A stretch of DNA of 64,000 bases from Arthrobacter sp. SLBN-112 (GCF_006715225.1 NZ_VFMU01000001.1:2666001-2730000); one strand, 5' to 3'. Shown: positions 9,962-19,025, numbered from the stretch's first letter. A program made the numbers and translations. Notes: generated by a model not told the origin, from the sequence alone.

Positions 9962-10050
9962 CGCCACGTTGAGCCGCCCATCACACCTGTGACCAGAGTC
10001 AGCTGGGCAAGATGTATGGGCGCACCGCCGCCGGCGACCCTTGGCAAACC

Positions 10051-10056
10051 TATGCT
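10051..10056 (+). promoter_or_regulatory. -10 element of the molybdoenzyme gene (leaderless geometry)
   Basis: TATGCT lies 7 nt before GTG 10064, which favours that codon over ATG 10052, which lies inside the hexamer. Confidence 0.5.
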
Positions 10057-10063
10057 GGAAGAT

Positions 10064-11734
10064 GTGAAGAGTTCCCAGCGCCGGCAGGTAGCGGACGACG
10101 ACGGCGCTGGCCTTGGCGAGCGCATGGAGAGTCCCGTCCCGCTGCAGGCAGTCCCGCACGCCAGGGGCGGTTGGGCTGCCGCTGCCGGGATAGCCGCCGC
10201 AGGCGCCGGTGTGGCAGTGGGGGAGTTGGCCGCGGGGGTTGTCAGCCCATCCCTGTCACCCTTGACAGCCGTTGGCGGCGCCGTCATCGACGCCGTCCCT
10301 CCCGGCGTTAAAGACTGGGCCATCTCCGTCTTCGGGACGGCCGACAAGGCGGCACTCCTGGTGGGAATGGCGCTGGTCATCGCCGTCCTGGCGGCGCTGG
10401 CCGGAGTCCTCGAGTATCGGCGCCGGTTCACCGGTGCTGCCGTGATGGGAATCTTCGGACTCGCCGGAGCGGCCGCCGTGCTGACCCGTTCCCAGATGAC
10501 CCCCATGTCACTCATCCCGCCGCTCCTGGCCGCAGGCGCCGCCGTCGTGCTGTTGCGGGTCCTGGTGCGCAGGCTGCACGCGTGGGACATGTCAATGCCC
10601 GTCCAACCAAGAGCGAGCCAGCGTGCTGCCGCTGCCGGAGCCACGGCCGGCCCCGTGGCCGCCCAATCCCGCCGCAGCTTCTTCCAGTTCCTCGGTGTTA
10701 CCGCAGCGGCTTCTGCGGCGGGAGGAGTACTGGCAGGAATCTGGCGCGGGGCCACCATGGCGGTCACCGAGGCCCGGGCACGCATCACCCTTCCCGCAGC
10801 GGCGTCACCGGCAAAGCCCGTGCCTGCTGCTGCAGAATCGGGTGTTGCAGGGACGACACCGCTGGTAACCCCAAACCGGGACTTCTACCGGATCGACACC
10901 GCGCTGTCCGTCCCGGCGGTGAACCCGGATACCTGGGTCCTGAAAGTAACCGGCAAGGTAGCCCGGGAAGTCCAGCTCTCCTACGCGGACCTCCTGGCCA
11001 AGCCGCTGACCGAACGGCACATCACCATCGCCTGCGTCTCCAACGGCGTGGGCGGTGACCTGATCGGAAACGCCCGCTGGCTGGGCTGGCCGGTCCGGGA
11101 TCTGCTGGCCCTGGCCGGTCCCCAGCCGGACGCCGACATGGTCCTCTCCCGCAGCGCCGACGGCTGGACCGCCGGGACGCCGCTGGCGGTCCTCACAGAT
11201 AACCGGGATGCCCTGCTGGCCGTGGGCATGAACGGCGAACCGCTGCCGCTGGAGCACGGCTTCCCGGTCCGCATGGTGGTTCCGGGCCTCTATGGCTATG
11301 TCTCGGCCACCAAATGGGTCACCGAACTCAAAGTCACCCGGTTCGCCGACGACGCCGGATACTGGACTCCGCGTGGCTGGTCCGAGCGCGGGCCCATCAA
11401 GACGTCGTCCCGCATCGACGTCCCCCGCAGCGGCCGCCCGGTCAATGCGGGAACGGTTGTTTTCGCCGGAGTCGCCTGGGCCCAGCACACCGGCGTCAGG
11501 AAGGTGGAACTGCGGATCAACCGCGGACCATGGCGGGAAGCGGATCTCGCCACGGGGATCTCCGCCGACACCTGGTACCAGTGGAAGGTGGCCGTGGACC
11601 TCACCCCCGGGCAGTACGAGGTCCAGGTGCGCGCCACCACCCTGGCGGGCGAACCCCAGGACGAAACCGCACGTCCACCGGCACCCGACGGCGCCACCGG
11701 ATTCCACACCGTTAGAGTGGACGTGAAATCCTGA
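10064..11734 (+). CDS. Membrane-anchored molybdopterin-dependent oxidoreductase (sulfite oxidase fold)
   Basis: About 556 residues. The first 180 hold four hydrophobic segments (around WAAAAGIAAAGAGVAVGEL, AALLVGMALVIAVLAALAGV, AAVMGIFGLAGAAAVL and SLIPPLLAAGAAVVLLRVLV). An internal twin-arginine-like motif SRRSFFQFLG and hydrophobic stretch follow at about 203-235. The rest is an exported sulfite-oxidase-type domain with the Mo-ligand cysteine in ITIACVSN (about Cys324), an NARWLGWPVRDLL stretch and a C-terminal Ig-like dimerisation domain (VRKVELRINRGPWREADL). The catalytic domain should face outside. The substrate is unknown. It is embedded among moa genes, so it is probably the main client of the cofactor. 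ATG 10052 is an alternative start. Confidence 0.88.
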   Translation: MKSSQRRQVADDDGAGLGERMESPVPLQAVPHARGGWAAAAGIAAAGAGVAVGELAAGVVSPSLSPLTAVGGAVIDAVPPGVKDWAISVFGTADKAALLVGMALVIAVLAALAGVLEYRRRFTGAAVMGIFGLAGAAAVLTRSQMTPMSLIPPLLAAGAAVVLLRVLVRRLHAWDMSMPVQPRASQRAAAAGATAGPVAAQSRRSFFQFLGVTAAASAAGGVLAGIWRGATMAVTEARARITLPAAASPAKPVPAAAESGVAGTTPLVTPNRDFYRIDTALSVPAVNPDTWVLKVTGKVAREVQLSYADLLAKPLTERHITIACVSNGVGGDLIGNARWLGWPVRDLLALAGPQPDADMVLSRSADGWTAGTPLAVLTDNRDALLAVGMNGEPLPLEHGFPVRMVVPGLYGYVSATKWVTELKVTRFADDAGYWTPRGWSERGPIKTSSRIDVPRSGRPVNAGTVVFAGVAWAQHTGVRKVELRINRGPWREADLATGISADTWYQWKVAVDLTPGQYEVQVRATTLAGEPQDETARPPAPDGATGFHTVRVDVKS

Positions 11735-11773
11735 CGGCCCAGACCCCTGACGGCCCAGACCAAAGGCGTACCC

Positions 11774-13039
11774 ATGACCAGCCACACCCCACACGGCCCC
11801 GCCCACCACGCAGCGGAGCACGCCCGGTCTGTCGCTGAACATGCCGCCGCCGTCGTGGCAATTCTCCGGCCGCTCCAGTCAGCGGACCGCACGGAGACCC
11901 TGCCGCTCAGCCAAGCGCTGGGACGCGGCCTGGTGCACGGATTCCTGGCGCCGCTCAGCCTTCCCCCCTTCGCGAATTCCCAGATGGACGGCTATGCCGT
12001 CTGCTCCGCTGACCTTTCCGACGGCGGCGCGCCCTTGCGCATCATGCCTCCGGTTCCTGCCGGGTCAAGCCCGCAACGGCTCCAGCCGGGAGCTGCGGCG
12101 CCCATCATGACAGGTGCCATGATCCCGGCGGGGGCCGACGCCGTCGTACCGATCGAAAAGGCGCTACCGGACCACTTCCTGGCATCCGGTGACGGGCAGG
12201 CAGTAACGCTGCCCGTCACCGCACCCGGAACGTTCGTGCGCGCTGCCGGCAGCGACATCAGGGCGGGGGAGCGGGCCCTGGCCGCCGGGACGTGCCTGGG
12301 ACCGGCCCAACTGGGGCTGCTGGCGGCGCTCGGAATGCCGGAGGTGACCGTGTACAAGGCCGTGACCGTCCTGCTGGTTACCACAGGGGACGAAGTGGTG
12401 GAACCGGGCCAGCCACTCCCGCCGGGCAAAATCTACGACTCCAACGGAACACTCCTGGAAGCCGCCATGAAACAGGCGGGCCTGACAGTCCGGCGCACCG
12501 GAATTTCCACCGACAACCCGGCTGAGCTCCAGGCGCTGCTCAGAACCGAAATCGAGGGGGCTGACCTGATCGTCACCACCGGCGGGGTCAGCAAGGGGGC
12601 CTACGAGGTGGTGCGTCAGGCAATGGCGGACCAGCCGGTGGACTTCCTGCACGTGGCCATGCAGCCGGGCGGGCCCCAGGGACTGGGAACGTTCGACGGC
12701 GTCCCTTTCCTTGGGTTTCCCGGCAATCCGGTCAGCTGCCTGGTGTCCTTCGAGATGTTCCTCCGCCCCGCATTGGCGGAGTTGCTGGGGACGCCGGCCC
12801 GAAGGCTGCCGCTGCGCGCCCGCCTTGACCTTGGAGGGGCGGGCGGGAAACTAGCCTCGCCCGGGCACAAGCACCAGGTCCGGCGCGGCAGCCTGCAGCC
12901 GGACGGAACCGTTCGGCTGGAGGGCGGCGAGAGCTCGCACCTGATGCACGCCCTCGCCGGATCGAACGTCCTGGTCCACATTCCTGCCGGAGTAACGGAA
13001 CTCGCCGACGGCGACGAGGTGGAAGTATGGATGCTGTGA
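11774..13039 (+). CDS. moeA: Molybdopterin molybdotransferase MoeA
   Basis: MoeA inserts molybdate into adenylylated molybdopterin to give active molybdenum cofactor. The 421-residue protein shows the family landmarks: [15 protein letters not shown] near residue 60-75, [18 protein letters not shown], an [13 protein letters not shown] segment with [22 protein letters not shown], and the [16 protein letters not shown] motif. The histidine-rich N-terminus ([15 protein letters not shown]) is unusual but variable in the family. The start lies about 40 nt after the molybdoenzyme gene. The end overlaps moaC by 13 nt, so translation is likely coupled. Confidence 0.96.
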   Translation: MTSHTPHGPAHHAAEHARSVAEHAAAVVAILRPLQSADRTETLPLSQALGRGLVHGFLAPLSLPPFANSQMDGYAVCSADLSDGGAPLRIMPPVPAGSSPQRLQPGAAAPIMTGAMIPAGADAVVPIEKALPDHFLASGDGQAVTLPVTAPGTFVRAAGSDIRAGERALAAGTCLGPAQLGLLAALGMPEVTVYKAVTVLLVTTGDEVVEPGQPLPPGKIYDSNGTLLEAAMKQAGLTVRRTGISTDNPAELQALLRTEIEGADLIVTTGGVSKGAYEVVRQAMADQPVDFLHVAMQPGGPQGLGTFDGVPFLGFPGNPVSCLVSFEMFLRPALAELLGTPARRLPLRARLDLGGAGGKLASPGHKHQVRRGSLQPDGTVRLEGGESSHLMHALAGSNVLVHIPAGVTELADGDEVEVWML

Positions 13040-13518
13040 ACGCAGAACATACCCCCGCACTGACGCACCTGCGCCAGGACGGCAGCGCCCAGATGGTGGA
13101 TGTCTCCGCCAAAGCCGAGACCACCCGGGAGGCTACGGCCACCGCCACCGTCAGGACCACCGCCGAGGTGATGCAGCTCCTGGGCACTGGCGGGCTCCCC
13201 AAGGGCGATGCCCTGGCTGTGGCCCGCGTGGCGGGCATCATGGCAGCCAAGAAGACGCCGGACCTGATACCGCTCTGCCACCCGCTGCCCCTTTCAAAAG
13301 TCACCGTTGACTTCGAACTCGACACTGACGCCGTGACGGTAACCTCCACCGTCAAGACCAGGGGCGTCACCGGAGTGGAAATGGAGGCCCTGACCGCAGT
13401 GTCCGTGGCAGCCCTTAGTGTCTACGACATGATCAAGGCAGTGGACAAGCATGCCGTCCTGACGGATATCAAGGTGCTGGCCAAGAGCGGCGGCAAGAGC
13501 GGAGACTGGGCACTGTGA
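13027..13518 (+). CDS. moaC: Cyclic pyranopterin monophosphate synthase MoaC
   Basis: A 163-residue protein. MoaC acts after MoaA to form cyclic pyranopterin monophosphate. The motifs are [16 protein letters not shown], the [18 protein letters not shown] active-site loop, [23 protein letters not shown] and the C-terminal [14 protein letters not shown]. The length is standard. The ATG lies inside the end of moeA (13-nt overlap). The stop overlaps the GTG of the next gene (GTGA), which points to tight translational coupling along the operon. Confidence 0.97.
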   Translation: MDAVNAEHTPALTHLRQDGSAQMVDVSAKAETTREATATATVRTTAEVMQLLGTGGLPKGDALAVARVAGIMAAKKTPDLIPLCHPLPLSKVTVDFELDTDAVTVTSTVKTRGVTGVEMEALTAVSVAALSVYDMIKAVDKHAVLTDIKVLAKSGGKSGDWAL

Positions 13519-14045
13519 CCAACCCCAACATCATGGACGTCTCCGAACCCCACCGGCACGGCGACGTGCAGGGGCGCAAGGCCGGCGTCGTAATCGCGTC
13601 CACCCGCGCCGCGGCCGGCATCTACGACGACGAAACGGGCCCCGTGATCACCGACTGGCTCACGGAACACGGCTTCGACGTCTTCCCGGCCATGGTGGTC
13701 CCCGACGGCGAGCCCGTCGGCGCTGCCATCAGGGCGCTCCTCACCCAGCGACCTGCCGTCGTCATCACCAGCGGCGGCACCGGCCTCAGCCCGGACGACC
13801 GCACGCCTGACGTCACCCTGCCCCTGCTGGACCGGGAAATCCCCGGAATCATGGAAGCGATCAGGCGGGCCGGTGCTGCCAAGACCCCGCTGGCCGCCCT
13901 GAGCAGGGGCTACGCCGGCGCCGCGGGCCGGACCTTCATTGTGAACCTGCCCGGGTCACCGAAGGGCGTCATGGACGGACTCAGCGTCCTGGACCCGGTG
14001 ATCGGGCACCTTTGCGACCAGCTGGAAGGCGGACATGGGCACTGA
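13515..14045 (+). CDS. MogA/MoaB-family molybdopterin adenylyltransferase
   Basis: A 176-residue protein of the MoCF-binding fold with [20 protein letters not shown], the signature loop of MogA/MoaB, and [18 protein letters not shown] near the end. The enzyme adenylylates molybdopterin before MoeA inserts molybdenum. MogA and MoaB cannot be separated confidently without alignment, so no symbol is given. The GTG start overlaps the moaC stop, and the end overlaps moaE by 11 nt. The N-terminal about 20 residues ([18 protein letters not shown]) lie outside the domain. Confidence 0.93.
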   Translation: MTNPNIMDVSEPHRHGDVQGRKAGVVIASTRAAAGIYDDETGPVITDWLTEHGFDVFPAMVVPDGEPVGAAIRALLTQRPAVVITSGGTGLSPDDRTPDVTLPLLDREIPGIMEAIRRAGAAKTPLAALSRGYAGAAGRTFIVNLPGSPKGVMDGLSVLDPVIGHLCDQLEGGHGH

Positions 14046-14526
14046 AGCAGCATTCGAGGTAGTGCGGGCGGTCCTGAGCGCGGATCCCATTTCCGTGGAC
14101 CAGGCGATTGCCGCGGTGGAAAGCGACACCGCGGGCGCGGTGGTCAGCTTCAGCGGGGTTGTGCGCAACCACGACGGCGGCAAGGCCGTTGAGCGCCTCA
14201 GCTACAGTGCGCACCCCACGGCCCACCAGGTGATGGCCGACGTCGTCGCCCGGCTGGTTGCCGAGCAAAACGCCGTGGCGGAGGAGGCTGCCGGGGAGAC
14301 TTCCGGGGGCAAGGCCGGCCAGCCGGTCCGGATCTGGGCCGCACACCGGATCGGGACGCTGGAGATCGGGGACCCGGCGCTGGTGTGCGCGGTATCCGCT
14401 GCGCACCGCGGGCAGGCCTTTGCAGTCTGCTCCGAACTGGTGGACCGCATCAAGGAACAGGTGCCCATCTGGAAGGAACAGTTCTTCGTGGACGGCACCG
14501 TGGAATGGGTGGGCGCAGGCGGCTGA
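14035..14526 (+). CDS. moaE: Molybdopterin synthase catalytic subunit MoaE
   Basis: MoaE joins two sulfurs carried by MoaD to cyclic pyranopterin monophosphate. The 163-residue protein has the family sequence AGAVVSFSGVVRNHDGGKAV near the N-terminus, LSYSAHPTAHQVM, the HRIGTLEIGDPALVCAVSA strand and hairpin, and the C-terminal catalytic region with RIKEQVPIWKEQFF. An alanine/glutamate-rich insertion (AEEAAGETSGGKAG) lies mid-protein. It is the last gene of the overlapping moeA-moaC-moaB-moaE run. Confidence 0.96.
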   Translation: MGTEAAFEVVRAVLSADPISVDQAIAAVESDTAGAVVSFSGVVRNHDGGKAVERLSYSAHPTAHQVMADVVARLVAEQNAVAEEAAGETSGGKAGQPVRIWAAHRIGTLEIGDPALVCAVSAAHRGQAFAVCSELVDRIKEQVPIWKEQFFVDGTVEWVGAGG

Positions 14527-14626
14527 TGCCGTCCTGGGCCAGGCGCCGCTCAATGCGCGCCCGCAGGATGCCCCAACTGCGAGGTAACGCACGCTGCACG
14601 GTTCCTGCACCAACCTGTCCCGCCGG

Positions 14627-14632
14627 TAGGGT
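14627..14632 (+). promoter_or_regulatory. -10 element of dapB (leaderless geometry)
   Basis: TAGGGT followed by 7 nt and then ATG 14640, with no ribosome-binding site between. Confidence 0.6.
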
Positions 14633-14639
14633 TAACGCC

Positions 14640-15410
14640 ATGACCGAACAACACCCCGTTTCCAAGCTGGTGGCCGTCCTTGGTGCCAACGGACGCATGG
14701 GCGCCGAGGCCGTCAAGGCCATTGATGCCGCGCCCGACATGAAGCTCGTCGCAGCCCTGGGACGGGGTGACTCACTGGAGCAGCTGACCGCCTCAGGTGC
14801 CCGGTACCTGGTGGACCTGACAGTCCCCGAAAGCACCGAAGCGAACGTCCGCTTCGCCGTCGAGCATGGAATCCACGCCGTGGTGGGCACCACCGGCTGG
14901 GACGCCGGCCGCCTGTCCGCGCTGGAGTCCCTCCTGGCCCGGCACCCGGAAACAGGCGTACTCATTGCGCCGAACTTTGCCCTGGGCTCGGTGCTGGCCT
15001 CCGCCTTCGCCGCAAAGGCGTCCAAGTACTTCGAATCCGTTGAAATCGTCGAGCTCCACCATCCGGACAAGGTGGACGCCCCCTCCGGCACCGCCGTCCG
15101 CACCGCAGAACTCATTGCCGCTGAACGCAAGGCAGCCCAGGTGCCGCCCAGCCCCGATGCCACCACCACCGAACGTGCCGGCGCGCGCGGCTGCGAGGTG
15201 GACGGCGTCCGCGTCCACAGTGTCCGGCTCCGCGGCCTGGTGGCGCACCAGGAAGTCCTGCTGGGCGGTCCCGGCGAGCAGTTGACCCTCCGCCATGACT
15301 CCTTCGACCGCGCGTCATTCATGCCCGGCGTGCTCCTGGGCATTCGCAACGTCGCCGCGCACCCCGGCCTGACCGTAGGCCTGGACGGTTTCCTGGACCT
15401 GGGGCTCTAG
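14640..15410 (+). CDS. dapB: 4-hydroxy-tetrahydrodipicolinate reductase
   Basis: DapB reduces 4-hydroxy-tetrahydrodipicolinate with NAD(P)H in lysine and diaminopimelate synthesis. The 256-residue protein has the N-terminal nucleotide-binding loop VLGANGRMGAEAVKAI, GTTGWDAG, the APNFALGSVL segment and the substrate motif VEIVELHHPDKVDAPSGTA (catalytic His-His and Lys). The longer upstream frame has no family residues, and a TANNNT hexamer 7 nt before ATG 14640 fixes the start. dapA at 19039 and dapF at 31824 supply other steps of the same pathway. Confidence 0.96.
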   Translation: MTEQHPVSKLVAVLGANGRMGAEAVKAIDAAPDMKLVAALGRGDSLEQLTASGARYLVDLTVPESTEANVRFAVEHGIHAVVGTTGWDAGRLSALESLLARHPETGVLIAPNFALGSVLASAFAAKASKYFESVEIVELHHPDKVDAPSGTAVRTAELIAAERKAAQVPPSPDATTTERAGARGCEVDGVRVHSVRLRGLVAHQEVLLGGPGEQLTLRHDSFDRASFMPGVLLGIRNVAAHPGLTVGLDGFLDLGL

Positions 15411-15413
15411 GCC

Positions 15414-15896
15414 GTGAACCCGTTCGCAGCCGGCTTCCGGAAGAACCGCACCAAGATCTGGGTGGGAGCGGTGACCCTGCTGCTGGTCTTCTACCTGGTG
15501 GTGTCCTTCCAGCGTTCCCTCCTGCTCCTGGCGGACAGCAACCTGACGGCCAAGGCCATCGGCGCTGCCTACCTGGTGCTGCCCATCGTTGGTGCGTGGG
15601 CCCTGATCCGCGAGCTGATGTTCGGTGCCCGCACGGAGCAGATGGCCAAGGTCCTGGAAGCCGAGGGCGGGCTGCCCGTGGATGAACTTCCCCGCACACC
15701 CGGCGGCAGGATCGTCCGCGCCGCTGCCGACGCGGAGTTCGAAAAGTACAGGGTCGAAGCCGAGGCTGCTCCTGACGACTGGCGCTCCTGGTTCAGGCTG
15801 AGCTGCGCCTATGACGCGGCCGGGGACCGCAAGCGCGCGCGTTCTTCCATGCGTGACGCCGTGAAGCTCTTCACCGCGGCGTCCCAGCCGCACTAA
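15414..15896 (+). CDS. Hypothetical membrane protein with a C-terminal TPR-like helix pair
   Basis: A 160-residue protein. The N-terminus has two hydrophobic segments (IWVGAVTLLLVFYLVVSF at about 15-32 and AIGAAYLVLPIVGAWALI at about 48-65). The rest is soluble and ends DWRSWFRLSCAYDAAGDRKRARSSMRDAV, which resembles one tetratricopeptide repeat. The GTG start is 3 nt after the dapB stop, so the two are likely co-transcribed. Similar genes follow dapB in related genomes, but no function is known to me. Confidence 0.78.
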   Translation: MNPFAAGFRKNRTKIWVGAVTLLLVFYLVVSFQRSLLLLADSNLTAKAIGAAYLVLPIVGAWALIRELMFGARTEQMAKVLEAEGGLPVDELPRTPGGRIVRAAADAEFEKYRVEAEAAPDDWRSWFRLSCAYDAAGDRKRARSSMRDAVKLFTAASQPH

Positions 15897-16145
15897 CCCC
15901 ACGCACGGTCTAAACTCCCACCTACCCTGCTGCGGGGGGAGGCACCAACATCAGTGGCGGCTGCCGGCGGCCGCTCATCTTCTGCGATGGGTATTTCTGC
16001 CCATCGCTGCTGCATGCCGTATGCGGTAGGTTCGGTGTGCAACATTTTCCGGCTTGGGGGGCGGACATGGGGTTGGCGTTTATTCCGCCACGGTCGTCCC
16101 TTGAACCCCACATGCGCACCTGCACACCTTTACAAAGGACGACCA

Positions 16146-17135
16146 ATGAGCCACCCGAACTACCCCCACGCGCCCCAGAGCGGACCGTCGGCGCCGCCGA
16201 TTCCCCCAGCGCCACCCAGCTTTGAAGGGCAGCCCTCCTTCGAGGGGCGGTACCCGGCAGGCCCCCAGGGGGAGTACCAGCCGGGATCCTATGGGCAGGG
16301 TCCATACTCCGACCGGCCCCGCAAGTCCTTCGTGACCACCTGGATCCTGTCCCTGCTCCTGGGCACCTTTGGCGCCGACCGCTTCTACCTTGGCAAGATC
16401 GGCTCGGGTGTTGCCAAGCTGCTGACGGCTGGGGGCCTGGGTATCTGGTCCATTGTGGACCTGGTCATGACCTTGACCGGGAACACCAGGGACAAAGATC
16501 GCCGTCCCCTGGACGGCTACCCGGAGAACAAGAAGAAGGCCTGGATCATCACCGGCGTCGTTTGGCTGGTGAGCATCATAACCGGCGTTGTGCTGACCAT
16601 AATGTCCGTGGCCATGATTACTGCTGCGGTCAACGGCCGGAACATCCCCGTTCCGCCGGAACTTCCTTCGGCTTCCCAAGCCGCCCCCGCGCCCTCGACC
16701 GGGACCACGCCGTCAAATGGGACCTCCCCGTCAGCCGGAACCGGGGCCGGTGCGAACTCCTTCGTGGCCACGGTCTCCGAAGGCAACACTGTGAAGATCG
16801 GCGTTCTTGACTCCATTTACACCACCGAGATACCGGGCATGACCTATCTGGAACCGAAGAATGGCGGCTTCCTGGCGGTACAGGTTTCCTGGGAGACGCT
16901 GACCGGCAGCAGCTTCTCCAGCCCATCGAATTTCGCGGTCTACGATGCCGACGGCAAAGAGGGCGAACTGGTCTACCTGGATGAGGGACTGGGAGCCCTG
17001 CCCACCGATGAGGTCGGCGCCGGCGATGTCCGCAAAGGTGTCATTGCGTTCGACGTGAAGAAAGGCCCAGTCCAGGTGGTGGTGAACGATGACTACGGCG
17101 ACAAGACGGCAACTTTCCCGCTGACCCCGCAATAG
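16146..17135 (+). CDS. TM2-domain protein with a C-terminal extracytoplasmic domain
   Basis: A 329-residue protein in three parts. The first about 60 residues are rich in Pro, Ser and Gly. A TM2 domain follows (FVTTWILSLLLGTFGADRFY, with the DRFYLGKIGSGVAKLLTAGG hairpin, then IWSIVDLVMTL). After a further membrane segment (WIITGVVWLVSIITGVVLTI) comes a Ser/Thr/Gly linker and a domain of about 120 residues resembling DUF4352 (VSEGNTVKIGVLDSIYTTE, GGFLAVQVSWETLTGSSF). AAAGGAC at 16135-16141 precedes the ATG. TM2 function in bacteria is unclear. It ends before a strong terminator. Confidence 0.85.
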   Translation: MSHPNYPHAPQSGPSAPPIPPAPPSFEGQPSFEGRYPAGPQGEYQPGSYGQGPYSDRPRKSFVTTWILSLLLGTFGADRFYLGKIGSGVAKLLTAGGLGIWSIVDLVMTLTGNTRDKDRRPLDGYPENKKKAWIITGVVWLVSIITGVVLTIMSVAMITAAVNGRNIPVPPELPSASQAAPAPSTGTTPSNGTSPSAGTGAGANSFVATVSEGNTVKIGVLDSIYTTEIPGMTYLEPKNGGFLAVQVSWETLTGSSFSSPSNFAVYDADGKEGELVYLDEGLGALPTDEVGAGDVRKGVIAFDVKKGPVQVVVNDDYGDKTATFPLTPQ

Positions 17136-17163
17136 CCCGGGGCGCAACTTAACTGTCAGGAAG

Positions 17164-17206
17164 GGAACCCGCGGCGCCATTCAGTGGCCGGCCGCGGGTT
17201 CCTTTT
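17164..17206 (+). terminator. Strong intrinsic terminator after the TM2 gene
   Basis: GGAACCCGCGG (17164-17174) pairs perfectly with CCGCGGGTTCC (17192-17202) and is followed by TTTT. It lies between convergent genes and ends the dapB-side transcript. Confidence 0.85.
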
Positions 17207-17253
17207 CAGGTGATGCGAAGCTCCTCGCGCAGCCCGTGTGCAACCCCTGGGGT

Positions 17254-18489
17254 TCAGGCCAGGGCCTTAAAGCCGCCACGCCCCACCAGGCTTGCCCCAT
17301 GGCCCAACCATTCCAGCGGGCCCCGCCACATCAGCCGCGCGAACACGATGCCCACACCGATGGCAAGGGCGGCGTGGGCAAAGTACATCCCGTCCTCGGT
17401 CCAGCCTGCCGGCAGGGGTTTGAGGTAGAAGCCGGAGACCACCCAGACATGGACGGTGTACAGGGTCAGCGTCATGGCACCGGGCCCCCGCAACGGCAGC
17501 AGCAGGTCCAGGTCGACCCATTCGGCGAGGCGCTCCAGGAGCAGGCACGCACCGATGACGGCCGCCGCCACGGCCGAGGTATGCAGCAGGTCAAGCGGGG
17601 TGCCGGAATGCGGTGCGGCCGATGCCAGCCACCACCACGAACCCTCCTGGGGCAGTCCGGCCAGGTTCACCTGCAGTACGCTGCCCAGCGGGTATCCCGG
17701 TGAGTTGAGGACCTTCTCCAGGGCTGCCCGGCCGCCCCAATCCTCCATCGCCGCCACACCCAGGGTCTTGGCCACCACAGCCACCACTGTTCCGCCCACC
17801 AGCAGCAGCACGGGCACCACTGTCCTGGCCAGGAGCAGCCGGCCAATGGCCAGTCCCACCAGCAGGTAGGCCAGCCACTGCAGGACGGGGTAGTAGCCCG
17901 TGAGGAACAGGTCGGCGAGCAGCCGGGACGGTGTTCCGAGGTCCTCCCAGCGTGGGTTGTGGCCCAGCCTCAGGGGCGGCTCGGGGGCAAGGAGCCAGGG
18001 CCGCAGCAGGTAGGCCAGCACCGGCGACACCAGGATCCAGCCAGCGGCCCACCGGCACAGGCGCTTTACGCCCAGTCCCAGGAAGGGGAGGACGCACAGG
18101 AACAGCACGGCGTAGTGGACCAGGATGATGGCCACGTTCACTTCCAGGGCGCCCAGGGTCAGCCCGACCGCGGCAATCACCAGGGCGCGCAGTGCCACGC
18201 CGCGGCGGGCCGCCGAGAGCTCGGGGCCCTGCAACGGCTTGTCCTTCCCCGTGGACAGGGAAAGTCCCACGCCCGCCAGCACGGCGAACAGGGCGGCAGC
18301 GCGTCCGGAAAACGTGAGGCCGATCCAGGTCGGCGTGAGATCCGCATTCGATTCGAACGTCGGCAGCAGGTGGGTGGCCATCATGCCCAGCAACGCCAGG
18401 CCGCGGGCTGCATCGACGCCCCGGAGGCGGCCCGGTTGGTGACGGCTTGCGGTCTTCCGGGGCCGGGTGGCCGGGGTGCGGGACGTCAT
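17254..18489 (-). CDS. Polytopic membrane protein, heparan-alpha-glucosaminide N-acetyltransferase-like (DUF1624/DUF418 type)
   Basis: A 411-residue protein with roughly ten hydrophobic segments. It begins with a basic tail, then RLRGVDAARGLALLGMMATHLLP, the R-G-x-D-x-x-R-G-x-A entry motif shared by acyltransferase-like membrane proteins of this group, and continues with LFAVLAGVGLSLSTGK. The end of the core is TLTLYTVHVWVVSG. These proteins are thought to move acyl groups across the membrane, but the substrate is unknown. The ATG complements CAT at 18487-18489. It converges on the TM2 gene and is divergent from the SOS-controlled DUF222 fragment. Confidence 0.83.
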   Translation of the reverse strand: MTSRTPATRPRKTASRHQPGRLRGVDAARGLALLGMMATHLLPTFESNADLTPTWIGLTFSGRAAALFAVLAGVGLSLSTGKDKPLQGPELSAARRGVALRALVIAAVGLTLGALEVNVAIILVHYAVLFLCVLPFLGLGVKRLCRWAAGWILVSPVLAYLLRPWLLAPEPPLRLGHNPRWEDLGTPSRLLADLFLTGYYPVLQWLAYLLVGLAIGRLLLARTVVPVLLLVGGTVVAVVAKTLGVAAMEDWGGRAALEKVLNSPGYPLGSVLQVNLAGLPQEGSWWWLASAAPHSGTPLDLLHTSAVAAAVIGACLLLERLAEWVDLDLLLPLRGPGAMTLTLYTVHVWVVSGFYLKPLPAGWTEDGMYFAHAALAIGVGIVFARLMWRGPLEWLGHGASLVGRGGFKALA

Positions 18490-18560
18490 GACCAGATCGT
18501 CTCACATGCGCCTGTGGCGTTGCTGTCACAGCGAGGGCGCAGTCCAGCAAATCCTTGTAT

Positions 18561-18576
18561 TCGAATATATGTTCGA
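18561..18576. promoter_or_regulatory. LexA (SOS) box before the DUF222 fragment
   Basis: TCGAATATATGTTCGA matches the actinobacterial operator TCGAAC-N4-GTTCGA at 11 of 12 fixed positions. It sits immediately before the -10 hexamer TACTAT (18578-18583). Confidence 0.85.
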
Positions 18577-18577
18577 A

Positions 18578-18583
18578 TACTAT
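18578..18583 (+). promoter_or_regulatory. -10 element of the DUF222 fragment
   Basis: TACTAT followed by 7 nt and ATG 18591. LexA bound at 18561-18576 would cover the region just upstream. Confidence 0.6.
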
Positions 18584-18590
18584 GGGGTGC

Positions 18591-18980
18591 ATGGAGATGC
18601 CACCATCAGAAGCCGTTGCCCCGCAGGGATTCAACCCTCCACCGGTGCCCGCCGGCGGGAACGCCGGAGGTGGGCTGTTGAAGGCCATGAGTCCGGGCGT
18701 GGTGGACTACCTGTTCCGCCAGCTTGTCTCCGGGCGCCCGGCCGAGGACGTCCAGTGGGAACGGGAAGGCGTCAGCCTGGCCGCCCAGCCCGAAGGGGCG
18801 GAGCTTGCGCGCCGGCTGGCGGAAACGGACATTGACGCCCTGACGCCCACCGAGCTGTTCCACTACGTCCGGGCGGCGCAGCGGCTCGCCTCCTGGGCGG
18901 AGGACCTCCGGCAGGCCGCCGTCGGCCGCTATTGCCATGCCGGAACGGACGCGCGGCAGTCCGGCCGGAACCGTATTTGA
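18591..18980 (+). CDS. Short DUF222-like protein, SOS-controlled (possible remnant of an HNH endonuclease)
   Basis: A 129-residue protein without an HNH domain. After a Pro/Gly-rich start it has IDALTPTELFHYVRAAQRLASWAEDLRQAAVGRY, which matches the first helices of DUF222 (13E12-repeat) proteins, and then stops. A LexA box and a leaderless-type -10 lie directly upstream. In Mycobacterium tuberculosis, 13E12-family genes are among those with LexA boxes. It may be a truncated copy whose promoter survived, or a genuine small SOS protein. The earlier in-frame ATGs would place the operator inside the gene, so ATG 18591 is preferred. dapA follows 58 nt downstream. Confidence 0.7.
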   Translation: MEMPPSEAVAPQGFNPPPVPAGGNAGGGLLKAMSPGVVDYLFRQLVSGRPAEDVQWEREGVSLAAQPEGAELARRLAETDIDALTPTELFHYVRAAQRLASWAEDLRQAAVGRYCHAGTDARQSGRNRI

Positions 18981-19025
18981 CGCTTGTCACGCCCGTGGCA
19001 TTGTCCTAACCAGCCAGGGACAGGG

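Noticed and set aside
9950..10063. Molybdenum cofactor riboswitch between moaA and the molybdoenzyme gene
   Set aside because: The region is only about 115 nt and both genes have leaderless-type promoters, leaving no room for an aptamer in either mRNA.
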